From Muribaculaceae bacterium (GTDB taxonomy: Bacteria > Bacteroidota > Bacteroidia > Bacteroidales > Muribaculaceae): DNA of 64,000 nt. Where the stretch lies: assembly GCA_017629835.1 (NCBI GenBank), contig JAGBWK010000072.1, positions 57,735 through 121,734 of the forward strand, in the 5' to 3' direction. The notes below the pieces were generated by a model. That model saw only the letters and a list, made by a program, of their open reading frames with translations. It made no database searches and was not told the DNA's origin. Positions 36,784 to 46,708 of this stretch are shown here, one piece after another (positions within the stretch are counted from its first letter, which is position 1; every line of letters begins with the position of its first letter). Position numbers and translations under genes: made by a program.

Positions 36784-38988
36784 TTAATTATCCAAGGGGC
36801 GACGGTCGGTCATTTCAAGAACAAGTCGGCCACCTTGAGCAATTTCGTCGTGGAGGAATCGGGGCTCGGTCAATGGTTTGCCATTGAGAGTTGCCGATTT
36901 CACGTATTTATTTTCGGCAGAGCAGTTGCGAGCTTCGATAGTGAGCTTGTGTCCGTTGCCGAGTGTCATTGTTATTTTGCGGAAGAATGGACTGCCGAGG
37001 TCGTAAACAGCCTTGCCGGGAGTTACAGGGTAGAAGCCCATCATTGAGAATACGACGAACGACGACAGTCCGCCACCGTCTTCATCGCCGGGCATACCCA
37101 TAAGGTCGTTGCGGAACCATAGTCCGATAAGTTCGCGCACGCGCTTCTGAGTTTTCCACGGTGCACCAGCGTAGTTGTAGAGATAGGGTATGTGCATCGA
37201 AGGCTCGTTGCCCATTGAAAATTGACCCACGTTGCCAGTTTGGTCAGGCAAGCGGCCGCAGAATTCATATTTGTTGCAGCCAAGCCATTCGTTGAATGTT
37301 GCATCGAGGTTTCGGCAGAAAGGTTCATTGCCACCCATTAGATTTACTAAGTCGGGCACATTGTGCTGCACATCCCAGCGGTAGGTCCACCCGTTGTTTT
37401 CATCGTAGTAATCGCGCGCACCAATGCCGCCAGAGAAGCGGTAATCGAATGGCTCAATAAACTTGCCAGCCGAGTCCTTCGGGTGGAAGAACGATGTGGC
37501 AGGATTGAATAGCTTGCGATAGTTGAGCGAAATGTTGGCCAATGAATCAGCTTCTTCAGTGCGGCCTATGGCTTCGGCTATGCGCGATAAGCACCAGTTG
37601 TCGTAGCATGTGCCGAGAGTTACCGCTACAGCTTGACGCTTTTCCCAGCCGTCGACTTCGCTGGAGAATTCGCGTTCGCCAGGATGTAGGGCTGGAATGT
37701 AGCCATGTTCACGGAAGAATTCATTGAGGTAGCCTGCAGGCTTGTTCGACCACGGTGCGAGTGTTTTGTCAGCGATAGCGCTTTTGCAGTAGTCGTAAGC
37801 CTTGTTAGCATCAAAGCCTGTAAGCCCCTTTGCCATAGCGTCGGCAACTACAGCCACGCCATGGTTGCAGTTCATGCGATGAGAGTCGCCGCTGACTGCG
37901 GGGAATGTAGGCATCCATTTGTTGCGAGAGTGCTCTGCTGTGGTCAGCAGTGAATTTATCATATCGACCTCCTGCTGCGGTGCGATAAGGCATCGCAGTG
38001 GATGAGTAGCACGATATGTGTCCCAAAGCCAATCGTCGGTGTAGAAGTGGTCGCCACTATGCACTTTGTGGTCAGCTGGACAGAAGTATTTGCCATATTC
38101 GGCAATGTCGACAGGGCGTTCCATGCAACGATATAGCGAGGTGTAGAACACTGCCATATCGTCTTCGGTGCCACCTTCAACGCGTATGCTGCCAAGAGCT
38201 TTGTTCCATTTGTTGCGTCCTTCGGCGGCAATGCGGTTGAGATTGAATTCAGCGATTTCGTTTTGCAGATTGATGCGAGCCTGCTCTGTGCTTATGTATG
38301 AGATAGCATATCGAAGCATTACCTTCTCGTTGCTATTGAATTTCATCACTGCGCAGGCTTCGTCGCCACGACCATAGCTGCTCGATGAGATGCGACCGTC
38401 GTTGAGTATCCCTTTATCGATTGGTTGGCGGTTGGTTTCGGCGTAGATGTAAACTCTCACGCCGCCCCAAGTTGGTTGCCAGCCGCTGATAGTGGAGTTG
38501 TCGACAGTCAGTTCCCCTCCTTGAGCATTGAGAATGATGTAGGCGTCGTCGTTGGTTCTGAAATCGAATGAGTAGATTGCAGAGTGTTCCGTTGGAGCAA
38601 ATTCAGCTCTAATACGCTGGTTGTCGACATCGACAGCGTAGTAGTAAGGTTTGATTACCTCACAATCGTAGTCGGTTGTGACCACTCGTTCGAGTTTCGG
38701 ATTTGGCGATTGAATAGCCGAGATATTAAATGCAGCAACTTCGCGGTGGTTGACAATGAACACCGGAAGCCCACGCATAAGGCTTTCGGTGGCAGACCCT
38801 CGTTGAGGATATACACGCATCATCGAGTTGGGAAGGTGTACGGTTGGGAACGTAGGCATGAGCATATGGCTGATATTACCCATGCGTGGGTTGACGTAGT
38901 CCACCGGAGTGTTGCTTGCTGCAGCTGCGCTTACCCATAGAGCAAGCGCAGTTGTAGCAACAAGTATCTTAGCAGTAAACGATTTCAC
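36784..38988 (-). CDS. Secreted GH92 exo-alpha-mannosidase (first of two)
   Basis: 734 residues with a signal peptide ending near AAAAS. GH92 enzymes are calcium-dependent and remove terminal alpha-mannose. The start TPVDYVNPRMGNIS, the block FYTDDWLWDTYRATHPL, the acid region YYDENNGWTYRWDVQH and the base region GDEDGGGLSSFVVFSMMGFYPV are all recognisable. In the second GH92 of this window the last block reads GNDDCGQMSAWYLFSAMGFYPV, so the two belong to different branches and probably differ in linkage choice. It sits between DUF1735 and GH30 in the SusC/SusD block. Confidence 0.93.
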   Translation of the reverse strand: MKSFTAKILVATTALALWVSAAAASNTPVDYVNPRMGNISHMLMPTFPTVHLPNSMMRVYPQRGSATESLMRGLPVFIVNHREVAAFNISAIQSPNPKLERVVTTDYDCEVIKPYYYAVDVDNQRIRAEFAPTEHSAIYSFDFRTNDDAYIILNAQGGELTVDNSTISGWQPTWGGVRVYIYAETNRQPIDKGILNDGRISSSSYGRGDEACAVMKFNSNEKVMLRYAISYISTEQARINLQNEIAEFNLNRIAAEGRNKWNKALGSIRVEGGTEDDMAVFYTSLYRCMERPVDIAEYGKYFCPADHKVHSGDHFYTDDWLWDTYRATHPLRCLIAPQQEVDMINSLLTTAEHSRNKWMPTFPAVSGDSHRMNCNHGVAVVADAMAKGLTGFDANKAYDYCKSAIADKTLAPWSNKPAGYLNEFFREHGYIPALHPGEREFSSEVDGWEKRQAVAVTLGTCYDNWCLSRIAEAIGRTEEADSLANISLNYRKLFNPATSFFHPKDSAGKFIEPFDYRFSGGIGARDYYDENNGWTYRWDVQHNVPDLVNLMGGNEPFCRNLDATFNEWLGCNKYEFCGRLPDQTGNVGQFSMGNEPSMHIPYLYNYAGAPWKTQKRVRELIGLWFRNDLMGMPGDEDGGGLSSFVVFSMMGFYPVTPGKAVYDLGSPFFRKITMTLGNGHKLTIEARNCSAENKYVKSATLNGKPLTEPRFLHDEIAQGGRLVLEMTDRRPLDN

Positions 38989-39086
38989 TGTTGTTGATTA
39001 ACTTTTTGTCAGAGTATTGAATGATTACCAGTCGCATTCAGTGCACGTATCAGATACACTAAAAGTGCGCCGAGGCAATCTCTTTT

Positions 39087-40043
39087 TTAGTACAATGGTT
39101 TGAAGTTGCGGTAAACGTTGGTTTCCTTCATTGTTACGTTGCCTTTGGTCACGTCGTTGTAACGATAAGCAACGCCAATCTTGAGGCTACCGTTGGGCAT
39201 TACTTCCCAGAAGTTGTATTCAGGGTTGTCAATCTCAATCTGTTCAACTTTTATGCCACCCTCTTCTTCGCTTACGTAGGGACGAACTGTGATAGTATGG
39301 TCTTCGTTGAAAGTGTAAACGATTGAGTTGCGATTCATTTCTTCATCTGTCACGTTACCGGGTGAGTAGCTGTTAGTACCAGCCCAAAGACGGATTTCGT
39401 TTTTGCTGACAGGAGCAACTACACGTGTCACAGATACACCACTTGATGCAGCACTGCTACCTTGTCCGATAGTTTCGGTACCAGTCATCTGGTAGTAGGT
39501 AGTAGTTTTCATTGTGGCGTATTCGTTGGCAAGAACTACACGGAAGAGCACTTTCTCCTTGTCGGGGTTGGTGCGATAGTCCGAAATGCTCTTAATGCGC
39601 AAGGGGATGATGTAGGTCTTGTCGGGGCTAAGTCCTTCGGGGTTGATTTCGATAGGGAGCAACGCATAGTTGTCGGGACTATCGGCGCGAAGCACTGTAG
39701 TGTATGACTCGATTGTGTAGTGAGCGGGGTCAAGTTCAAGCGCATATTTGCTTTCGTTGATGTCGAAATACATACGGTTGTAAGCCTCGAGCGCTTCGGG
39801 GTCGGGCTCAAGTTCTACTGTGACATCTTTCTGAAGATGTTCGGTGCCTCCGCAATACGCAGTAACGTAGCCAGTAGATATGTCGCCTAATTCATGGACC
39901 GATTCGAAGGTATAATCATCGTTGCTGAGTAAGTAAATCACTTTCTCATAGAGTTCACCTTCGAATTGCTCATTTTCATTGCATGAGCAGAAAACTCCAG
40001 CAGTTGCAACGAGTGAGAGTATAATAGAAGATTTAATTTTCAT
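39087..40043 (-). CDS. DUF1735-type surface glycan-binding lipoprotein
   Basis: About 318 residues from ATG 40043 (MKIKSSIILSLVATAGVFCSC). This start places a lipobox at the N-terminus, unlike the longer frame. After the Cys comes NENEQ, an acidic run that can act as a surface-export signal. The DUF1735 region (about 30-190, DVTVELEPDPEALEAYNRMY and ALLPIEINPEGLSPDKTYIIPLRI) is common in lipoproteins encoded next to susD. The rest (TYYQMTGTETIGQ onward) resembles the partner domain seen in the same families. It probably binds the glycan outside the cell together with SusD. No catalytic residues are seen. Confidence 0.87.
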   Translation of the reverse strand: MKIKSSIILSLVATAGVFCSCNENEQFEGELYEKVIYLLSNDDYTFESVHELGDISTGYVTAYCGGTEHLQKDVTVELEPDPEALEAYNRMYFDINESKYALELDPAHYTIESYTTVLRADSPDNYALLPIEINPEGLSPDKTYIIPLRIKSISDYRTNPDKEKVLFRVVLANEYATMKTTTYYQMTGTETIGQGSSAASSGVSVTRVVAPVSKNEIRLWAGTNSYSPGNVTDEEMNRNSIVYTFNEDHTITVRPYVSEEEGGIKVEQIEIDNPEYNFWEVMPNGSLKIGVAYRYNDVTKGNVTMKETNVYRNFKPLY

Positions 40044-40109
40044 ATCTAAAAGTATTTGTATTTGACCTGACAAATGAGTTTGCAGGGTAAATTTAGTTGA
40101 AAGTAGTTA

Positions 40110-42128
40110 TTACCAGCCTGGATTTTGGTCGACAAGCGGAGATTTTTTGATTTCGTTGTAGTCGATTGGGAGGAATACCATCTTCCTGTCGCATACGCGG
40201 TTGCGATAGTCAGCGTGGTTAACTACGGTGCGAGCGAAGAATTCGGTGCTCTTGTTAGTCTCTACGTTCATACCTTCAATGGGGAAGCTTTCTTCTTCTT
40301 CGAGAGTACCCCAGCGACGAAGGTCGTAGTAACGGCGTCCTTCAGCGAAGAATTCGATGAATCTTTCGCGACGAATGATTGGTTCGAATATCTCTTCTGA
40401 AGTGTATTCTTCTGGTTCGAGACCAGGAAGACCTGAACGGTAGCGTACCATATTGAATCCATCGACAGCTTCTTGCATATTAGCGCCGCGGCTGAGAGTA
40501 TAGTTGTGTCCGCTGGGCAACTCTACTGTATGAGTTTTGCTCAAGTGGTTGACAGCTTCAGCATACGACAAGAGGATTTCAGCATAGCGAATGATTGGGA
40601 AGGTCTTCTGGATTCGAGTCGAACCATCGCCATTGTACCAGTTGTCTTCTGGGTGGATGTATTTCTTAACAACATAACCAGTCACGCAGTAGTCGAGCGG
40701 GTTTTGGAACGATTTGTCCATACCTGCATTTGCACCGTTGATGTAAGAAATGGTCTGGTTGCGGAAGTTGTTGTTGTTGCAAGAAGTTGCTGGCCAGAAT
40801 GCGCCGCTATAGCCAACGCATGCGTAGAAACGCATTTCGCGGTTGACATACATATTAAATGTGCCGCGGAGCACGCGATAGCCTGAGAAGTTTTCCTGCA
40901 TACGGCAGTTGCCAGTTTCGCTGTAAGCGTACTTGCCCTCTGTAGCTTCTTCGATAGATTTGCCGTCGCGCATACGATATGCGTCAATAACTTTCTGTGG
41001 GATACACATTGAGTTATAACCACCCATAAACAATGGGAATGATTGACGGGTAAATTCGGTTATTGAGCCAGAGTAAGTACCCCAGATGAATTCGCGGTTT
41101 TGTACAGGATATGTAGTACCGTTGAACATATTAGAGTAAGATCTCAGCGGGTCGATGTCGCCAGCACCTGCGGGGAATGGCGCATCGGATACGTTGTCGG
41201 GAAGTGTAGGAGTAGCATCACCAGCAGTTGCATTTTCAGCGAGCACTTTTTCTACAGTGTGAAGCTTATAGCGGTTCATATCGATAACGCGTTTGCAAGC
41301 AGCTGCAGCGAGCGCCCATTTGCGTTCGTCGTAGGTTTGTGACACGTATTGAGCTCCGTCGGTGCTACGAGTCCAAGTGCTGAAGTAGCGTGTAGCTGAC
41401 GGACCACCATTGAACGAGGGGCTTGCAGCGTGGAGACGCACGCGAGCAATCATTGCGTAAGCTACGCCCTGAGTTGGACGGCCGTAGTTGGCGATGTCGA
41501 CGTCGGCAGGGATGAATTTAGCTGCTTCTTCGAATTCGTCGCAAATGTAGTCAACAGTTTCGTCGTAAGTAGCACGAGCGCGAGAGTAATATTCCGACGA
41601 CTCATTGTTGCTCATAACTTCGTCGCCAACAATAACTGCTGGACCATAGTTCATAAGAATCAATGTGTAAGCATAAGCTCTGAAGAAGTGGCAGTAGCCG
41701 ATGAATTCAGAGCGCTGAATTGGCGTGAGGTCTCTACATTCGCCAATTCGGCTTATGATTTCGTTACATTTACGAATAGTTTTATAGGCAGGAGTCCAAG
41801 AGTTCATTCCTTGCAAGTTAGATGAAGAAACGAGACCAAGAGTCAGAGCCTTGCCATGGAAAAGGTTGTAGTGGTTGAGAGTGAAAATCTCATCCGTAGC
41901 AGTTTCGCCCGGTGTAACATCGTTACCGAAGATTGCAGTAGGGTCGGGAAGCTCATTTGCCATACCCCACAAGTATTTTTCAAGGTAAATACGTGAGGTA
42001 AACACAGAGTCGTATTTAAGAGTGTCGTCGAAGTAACCACTTACGTCGAGATAGTTGCATGAAGAGATCACGGCTATCTGCGAAGCAATGAACATCATGA
42101 CCAGACTTTTGATATATTTGAATTTCAT
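40110..42128 (-). CDS. SusD/RagB-like outer-membrane glycan-binding lipoprotein
   Basis: 672 residues with a lipoprotein signal (AVISSCNYLDVSGYF). The N-terminal SusD domain contains FIGYCHFFRAYAYTLILMNYG. The C-terminal RagB/SusD domain contains PIIRRERFIEFFAEGRRYYDLRRWG, the most conserved block of the family. It caps the SusC barrel and hands over bound oligosaccharide. At 672 residues it is longer than classic SusD (about 550), with extra loops in the middle. Only 12 bases separate it from susC upstream. Confidence 0.95.
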   Translation of the reverse strand: MKFKYIKSLVMMFIASQIAVISSCNYLDVSGYFDDTLKYDSVFTSRIYLEKYLWGMANELPDPTAIFGNDVTPGETATDEIFTLNHYNLFHGKALTLGLVSSSNLQGMNSWTPAYKTIRKCNEIISRIGECRDLTPIQRSEFIGYCHFFRAYAYTLILMNYGPAVIVGDEVMSNNESSEYYSRARATYDETVDYICDEFEEAAKFIPADVDIANYGRPTQGVAYAMIARVRLHAASPSFNGGPSATRYFSTWTRSTDGAQYVSQTYDERKWALAAAACKRVIDMNRYKLHTVEKVLAENATAGDATPTLPDNVSDAPFPAGAGDIDPLRSYSNMFNGTTYPVQNREFIWGTYSGSITEFTRQSFPLFMGGYNSMCIPQKVIDAYRMRDGKSIEEATEGKYAYSETGNCRMQENFSGYRVLRGTFNMYVNREMRFYACVGYSGAFWPATSCNNNNFRNQTISYINGANAGMDKSFQNPLDYCVTGYVVKKYIHPEDNWYNGDGSTRIQKTFPIIRYAEILLSYAEAVNHLSKTHTVELPSGHNYTLSRGANMQEAVDGFNMVRYRSGLPGLEPEEYTSEEIFEPIIRRERFIEFFAEGRRYYDLRRWGTLEEEESFPIEGMNVETNKSTEFFARTVVNHADYRNRVCDRKMVFLPIDYNEIKKSPLVDQNPGW

Positions 42129-42140
42129 ATTTGTATATGC

Positions 42141-45100
42141 TTAGAAATTGACGTAAAGCTGAACTGAATAAGTTGTAGGAATTGGGTATGCAGCACCGTT
42201 GTAGCTTGCTTGTTCAGGATCCCAGAGTTTAACAGGGCTCCAAACTGCGAGGTTGTTGACTACGAACTGCACATCGAGTGATGTTATACCAACGTGGCGC
42301 AAGAATCCAACCGAAGGAACGTGGTAGTTGAGGTTGAGTTCCTGGAAGCGGAGGTAGCGAGAGTTAGCGTGCCAGAATGAAGAGAATTGAGTGTTGTTGG
42401 CATTGCTACCGTAGCTAAGACGTGGGAAGCGTGCGTTGGGATTTTCAGTTGCTGGGTTGCCAGAAATTGAGGCAGGAATCCAGCGGTTGTTGTCGTCGGC
42501 AACGATTTCAAGTACGTTACCTGTGCTACCATTGTAGAATGGAATGTAGCCTTCGCCGGCACGAGTTGGGTTGACGTAGTAGTAGTCAGTGTTGCCTGTA
42601 CCTTTGAACAATGCACTAAGAGTAAGGTTCTTCCAAGTCAACTGAGCACCGAAACCATACATAAGTTTGGGGTAGTTGGGGTAAGAAAGAGGCACTTTAT
42701 CGTCTTCAGTAATCACACCGTCACCGTTGACATCCTTATACTTGATATCGCCAGGAGCGTATGTGCCAAATGTTTGGCGTGGGCTCTGGTCTACATCCTG
42801 TTGGTCGCGGAACAGACCGAGAGAGATGTAACCGCGGTAAGCGTTGTTAACGAAGCCAGTGTAGTTGAGGTATTCGTAAAGCTGTGCGGGTTGTTCCCAG
42901 TTTTCAATCTTATTAGCTGAGTAAGTGAAGTTACCGTGGATTTCGATTGACCAGTCTTTGTCGAATGAGTGGTTGAAAGAGATGTTACCGTCGGCACCAT
43001 AGCTCTTCATCTTACCAACGTTACCGAATGGCATGTGGGTCAAACCAACATAGTCGGGAATTTGAGTACGGCGCTGGTAGATACCGTCGCGTTGGTCGAG
43101 GAAGAAGTCAACTACGAAGTCAACTTTGCTGTTGAACAATTCACCTTCGATACCGATGTCAGCTTTCTTAGCTTTTTCCCAACGGAGGTTGTTAGCACCT
43201 ACGCGGTCCTGAGTGATGTAGCCTACGTCGCTACCCCACATGTTAGCGCCGCTTGAATATTGATTCATCAGGGTGAGATAGGGGAAGCGTTCGTCGGTGA
43301 GGCGGTCGTTACCTACCAAACCGTATGAAGCGCGTATCTTCAAGAAGCTAAGCACAGGTTGAAGAGCTTCCATAAATTTGTAGCGTGTTGGAACCCAACC
43401 GACAGCCACTGAGGGGAAGAAACCGAATTGATGTCCAGGCTCAAAGTTTTCAGAGCCAGTGTAACCGAAGTTGGCATCGATGAAGTAAGTGTCGTCGAAA
43501 CCGTAAGTGATACGGCTTGATACACCTTGGTAGCGGACAGGAATTGCGTACATACCGCGTACCATTTCGTTGTAACCGTCGATACCTTTATTCATACGCT
43601 GATGTTCACTCATATAATAATATACGAGAGCTCCGACGCGATGTTTGTTGTTGAAGATACGATTCCAGTTGGCTGTAGCTTCGAAGTGGATTTTGTAGAA
43701 TTGCTCGTCGTCGTGAGAATATTTCACTGTTTCAGCTTCTACACGCTTAACCAATGCAAGTTCGCCAGTGTATTTACGAGTTGTTGCGTAGTACATTTCG
43801 GGGCGCACTGAGCGAATTTCACGAAGGTTAGTTTCGTTGTCGTAAGCCACTTGAGCACGTACGTTAAGGCCTTCGGTAATCATTGAGAGGTCTTGCTTGA
43901 GTTCGAGAGTAGCTTTGCCGCGGAAGTGGCGTATTTTAGCCATACCAGTGTGGTTGAGCATCACGTAGGGTGAGTAAGCATTGTTCACACCGTAGGCAGG
44001 GAATTCGCCTGAAGAGTATTTTGTTGGGATAGTGATAGGCGTAAGGTTACGACATGTTTCCCAAAGAGCGTCGGTGTTGTTGTTACCCGGCTCGCTCTTC
44101 TGTGAGAGGTAACCGTCGGCACCAAAGTAAACTTGGGTAGTAGGAGTGAGGTTGATATCCAAGTTAGCACGATAGTTGAATGTTTGATATCCAACTTGTG
44201 TAGAGTATTTCGATGACTTATCCTGCTTGTAGGCTGCTGATTCGTTCATGTAGCCAAGGCTGAGGTAATATTTTGCCAACGAACCACCACCACGAGCGTT
44301 CACGTAGTAGGTTTGAGTAAGAGATGTGCGGTTGAGGATTTCATCTTGCCAGTTTACATCGGGGTAAAGGTCTGGGTCGAGGTGATTCTTGATAAGTTGC
44401 ATCTCGATGTCGGAGTAGAGCGGTTGGTTGCCACGAGCCATCATTGCTTCGTTAGCCAAACGAGCGTAGTCGTAAGAGTTTACGTAGTCGGGCAGATTGC
44501 GAAGTTGTGACACTGAGAAGTCAACACGACCAGTGACGCGAAGACGGTCGGTAGTACCACGTTTTGTAGTTACGAGTACAACACCATTAGCACCACGCAC
44601 ACCGTAAACGGCTGTTGCAGACGCGTCCTTCAACACTGAGAAGCTTTCGATGTCGGCAGGGTCGATTTCTGAAAGGTTGCCTTCCAAGCCGTCGATAAGT
44701 ACAAGTGCGCTTGAGTTAGCGCCGAATGTACCGATACCGCGAATCCAGAATTCAGCAACGTTTTTACCGGGCTCACCACTCTTCTGTACAGAGATTACAC
44801 CAGGCACGCGACCACCAAGCATATTGGTGATGTTGGTTGCTGGAGTTTGCAGCTTGCTTGGGTCAACTGTTGTCACCGCACCAACAACGCTGATTTTACG
44901 CTGAGTACCGAGACCCACAACAACGGCTTCTTCGAGCTCGTTGCCTTTGGGCACCATTGTGACTTTGAGATGACCATTAATGCCGTCGACTGGGATTTCC
45001 TGTGGTTCGTAACCTACGCATGAGAAAACCAAAATGTCGCGTTTGCCGGCTTTAATAGTGAAATTACCGTCGATATCGGTTGATACACCGACACCAGGTC

Positions 45101-45242
45101 TATCTTTTGGTTGGACAACGACGCCAACAAATGTTTCATTGGCTTCGTCGTAAACTGTACCAGTCACTGTTATATCTTGAGCGTATGCTCCGAATATTGA
45201 TGCGACCAATAACAGTAGAAATAGATGAAATTTCTTTTCCAC
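42141..45242 (-). CDS. SusC/RagA-like TonB-dependent transporter
   Basis: 1033 residues with a signal peptide (IFGAYAQ). A carboxypeptidase-regulatory-like domain (about 24-100, VTGTVYDEANETFVGVVV) leads to the TonB-box region LEEAVVVGLGTQ and the plug domain, which has the hallmark SFSVLKDASATAVYGVRGANGVVLVTTKRG split across its end. The outer-membrane barrel follows to the C-terminal YSVQLYVNF. There is no STN signalling domain, so it is not paired with an anti-sigma factor. This agrees with control by the hybrid two-component protein. It imports oligosaccharides released by the surface enzymes. Confidence 0.96.
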   Translation of the reverse strand: MEKKFHLFLLLLVASIFGAYAQDITVTGTVYDEANETFVGVVVQPKDRPGVGVSTDIDGNFTIKAGKRDILVFSCVGYEPQEIPVDGINGHLKVTMVPKGNELEEAVVVGLGTQRKISVVGAVTTVDPSKLQTPATNITNMLGGRVPGVISVQKSGEPGKNVAEFWIRGIGTFGANSSALVLIDGLEGNLSEIDPADIESFSVLKDASATAVYGVRGANGVVLVTTKRGTTDRLRVTGRVDFSVSQLRNLPDYVNSYDYARLANEAMMARGNQPLYSDIEMQLIKNHLDPDLYPDVNWQDEILNRTSLTQTYYVNARGGGSLAKYYLSLGYMNESAAYKQDKSSKYSTQVGYQTFNYRANLDINLTPTTQVYFGADGYLSQKSEPGNNNTDALWETCRNLTPITIPTKYSSGEFPAYGVNNAYSPYVMLNHTGMAKIRHFRGKATLELKQDLSMITEGLNVRAQVAYDNETNLREIRSVRPEMYYATTRKYTGELALVKRVEAETVKYSHDDEQFYKIHFEATANWNRIFNNKHRVGALVYYYMSEHQRMNKGIDGYNEMVRGMYAIPVRYQGVSSRITYGFDDTYFIDANFGYTGSENFEPGHQFGFFPSVAVGWVPTRYKFMEALQPVLSFLKIRASYGLVGNDRLTDERFPYLTLMNQYSSGANMWGSDVGYITQDRVGANNLRWEKAKKADIGIEGELFNSKVDFVVDFFLDQRDGIYQRRTQIPDYVGLTHMPFGNVGKMKSYGADGNISFNHSFDKDWSIEIHGNFTYSANKIENWEQPAQLYEYLNYTGFVNNAYRGYISLGLFRDQQDVDQSPRQTFGTYAPGDIKYKDVNGDGVITEDDKVPLSYPNYPKLMYGFGAQLTWKNLTLSALFKGTGNTDYYYVNPTRAGEGYIPFYNGSTGNVLEIVADDNNRWIPASISGNPATENPNARFPRLSYGSNANNTQFSSFWHANSRYLRFQELNLNYHVPSVGFLRHVGITSLDVQFVVNNLAVWSPVKLWDPEQASYNGAAYPIPTTYSVQLYVNF

Positions 45243-45312
45243 GTTAGTATATGATTTGATGGTTATTCAATATATTGATTATAATGTGAGCCGAAAAGGC
45301 TTTTGATTGGTC

Positions 45313-46647
45313 TTATTCGATAGCGAGGCGGCGAATACATTGATTTTCGAAGTCGCCTACATAAATAATGCCCTCTTTGTTGATACAAACGCCGAATGGG
45401 CGGTTGAACAAAGCAACTTCAGGGCTACCGTCTTGGTAACCAGCTTCGCCGGGTTGTCCGATTACGGTTGAAACTCGTCCTTCGGGGGTTACTTTACGGA
45501 TACAGTGGTTGTTAGTGTCGGCAATGTACATGTTGTCGTCTTCATCGAGGATGAGCTGACGAGGCTCGTTGAACATTGCAGCTTCGCCTTGACCATCGAT
45601 ATAGCCAGGCTTACCATTGATACCAGCAACAAGTTTGTGGCTACCAGAGACTACGTCGTAAGAGTAGATACAGTGGTTGTTGGTATATGCCAAGTAAAGC
45701 ATTGATGGGTTTTTAGTACTGAATGCCATGTAGGAGTCAGAACCGCTCATCAAGCCGCTTGCAGCTTGGTCGGTCAATCCAGTGTAAGGATCGAAGCGAT
45801 AGAGGATACCGTTTTTAGCACGGATGTACATATAATTGTAGTTGTCAACAGTACACATAGCCATAGAGTGTTTGAAGTCAATGGTTATGGTTACGCCAGT
45901 GTTGGGCTTGAGCGATTGCTTCATTGGGCTCCAAAGGTTTTCTGACGACATTGTCCAGTACTCAAGACCATTGTCGGTGGGGATGAACACGGTTTTGCCG
46001 TCGTCGAGCATACAAGGTTGGTTGAGAGGTGCACCTGTGTTAGGAATGAGGAGCTTGCTGAAGTCTTCATCCTCGTTGACCATAATTACCTTGTTGTTTT
46101 CGTAGTAGCTATCGCGGTTACGAAGACTTGCAAAGATGTTGTTGTCATCGTCGACAGCAAGATATGTTACAGGTGGGAACGATGTTTGAGCGAGGTTGCC
46201 CATAACTACATCGTCGGGAGCGCCACTCATACCGCACACTGTGGTAACCACAGTTTGGATTTGGTAGAGGAAAGGCTCGTCGTAAGTAGCTTCTTGTTCG
46301 CCAATTTTTACTTTGACGTCGCAAATGATTTGGTCGTTTTCGTCACCTTCGCCCGGTTTTCTGGGGCAAATAACGTAGATTTTATCGCCAACTGAGCTTA
46401 CAACTGCAGCGGGATAATCGTTAATGGTAACATTGATTTTTGATGCATCAGTTCCGAAGTTGCTACCTTCGAGAATGATTTTTGTTGCAACACCACCTTC
46501 AGTAGGATAGTACGTGGTTAGTGTCAGGGGCTTGTTGGGGTCGTGCTCCGTAGCTAAACCGCTATCGTCGGAGCATGATTGCATCACGCCCATGCATAGG
46601 AACATTGCAGCTCCAAGCAAGAATTTGGTTAAATGTTTGGTTTTCAT
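45313..46647 (-). CDS. IPT/TIG and NHL-repeat surface lipoprotein
   Basis: 444 residues with a lipobox followed by an acidic surface-export signal (MQSCSDDSG). An IPT/TIG immunoglobulin-like domain (about 40-130, YPTEGGVATKIILEGSNFG) precedes an NHL-type six-bladed propeller (about 145-444). The repeats include DEDDNMYIADTNNHCIRKV and NKEGIIYVGDFENQCIRRL. Such proteins occur beside susC/susD in many Bacteroidales loci and are thought to help bind glycan. No direct function can be read. It lies 70 bases before susC, with a short AGCC/GGCT hairpin in the gap. Confidence 0.88.
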   Translation of the reverse strand: MKTKHLTKFLLGAAMFLCMGVMQSCSDDSGLATEHDPNKPLTLTTYYPTEGGVATKIILEGSNFGTDASKINVTINDYPAAVVSSVGDKIYVICPRKPGEGDENDQIICDVKVKIGEQEATYDEPFLYQIQTVVTTVCGMSGAPDDVVMGNLAQTSFPPVTYLAVDDDNNIFASLRNRDSYYENNKVIMVNEDEDFSKLLIPNTGAPLNQPCMLDDGKTVFIPTDNGLEYWTMSSENLWSPMKQSLKPNTGVTITIDFKHSMAMCTVDNYNYMYIRAKNGILYRFDPYTGLTDQAASGLMSGSDSYMAFSTKNPSMLYLAYTNNHCIYSYDVVSGSHKLVAGINGKPGYIDGQGEAAMFNEPRQLILDEDDNMYIADTNNHCIRKVTPEGRVSTVIGQPGEAGYQDGSPEVALFNRPFGVCINKEGIIYVGDFENQCIRRLAIE

Positions 46648-46708
46648 ATAAATTGATTTTCAGAATTGACTATATTGTGATTGCTGTGATTTCTGATGTG
46701 GATTGTGC

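Noticed and set aside
39044..39056. GTATCAGATAC inverted repeat between DUF1735 and GH92 as a terminator
   Set aside because: The two 5-base arms leave a loop of one base, which cannot form a stable hairpin, and no T-run follows on the coding strand.
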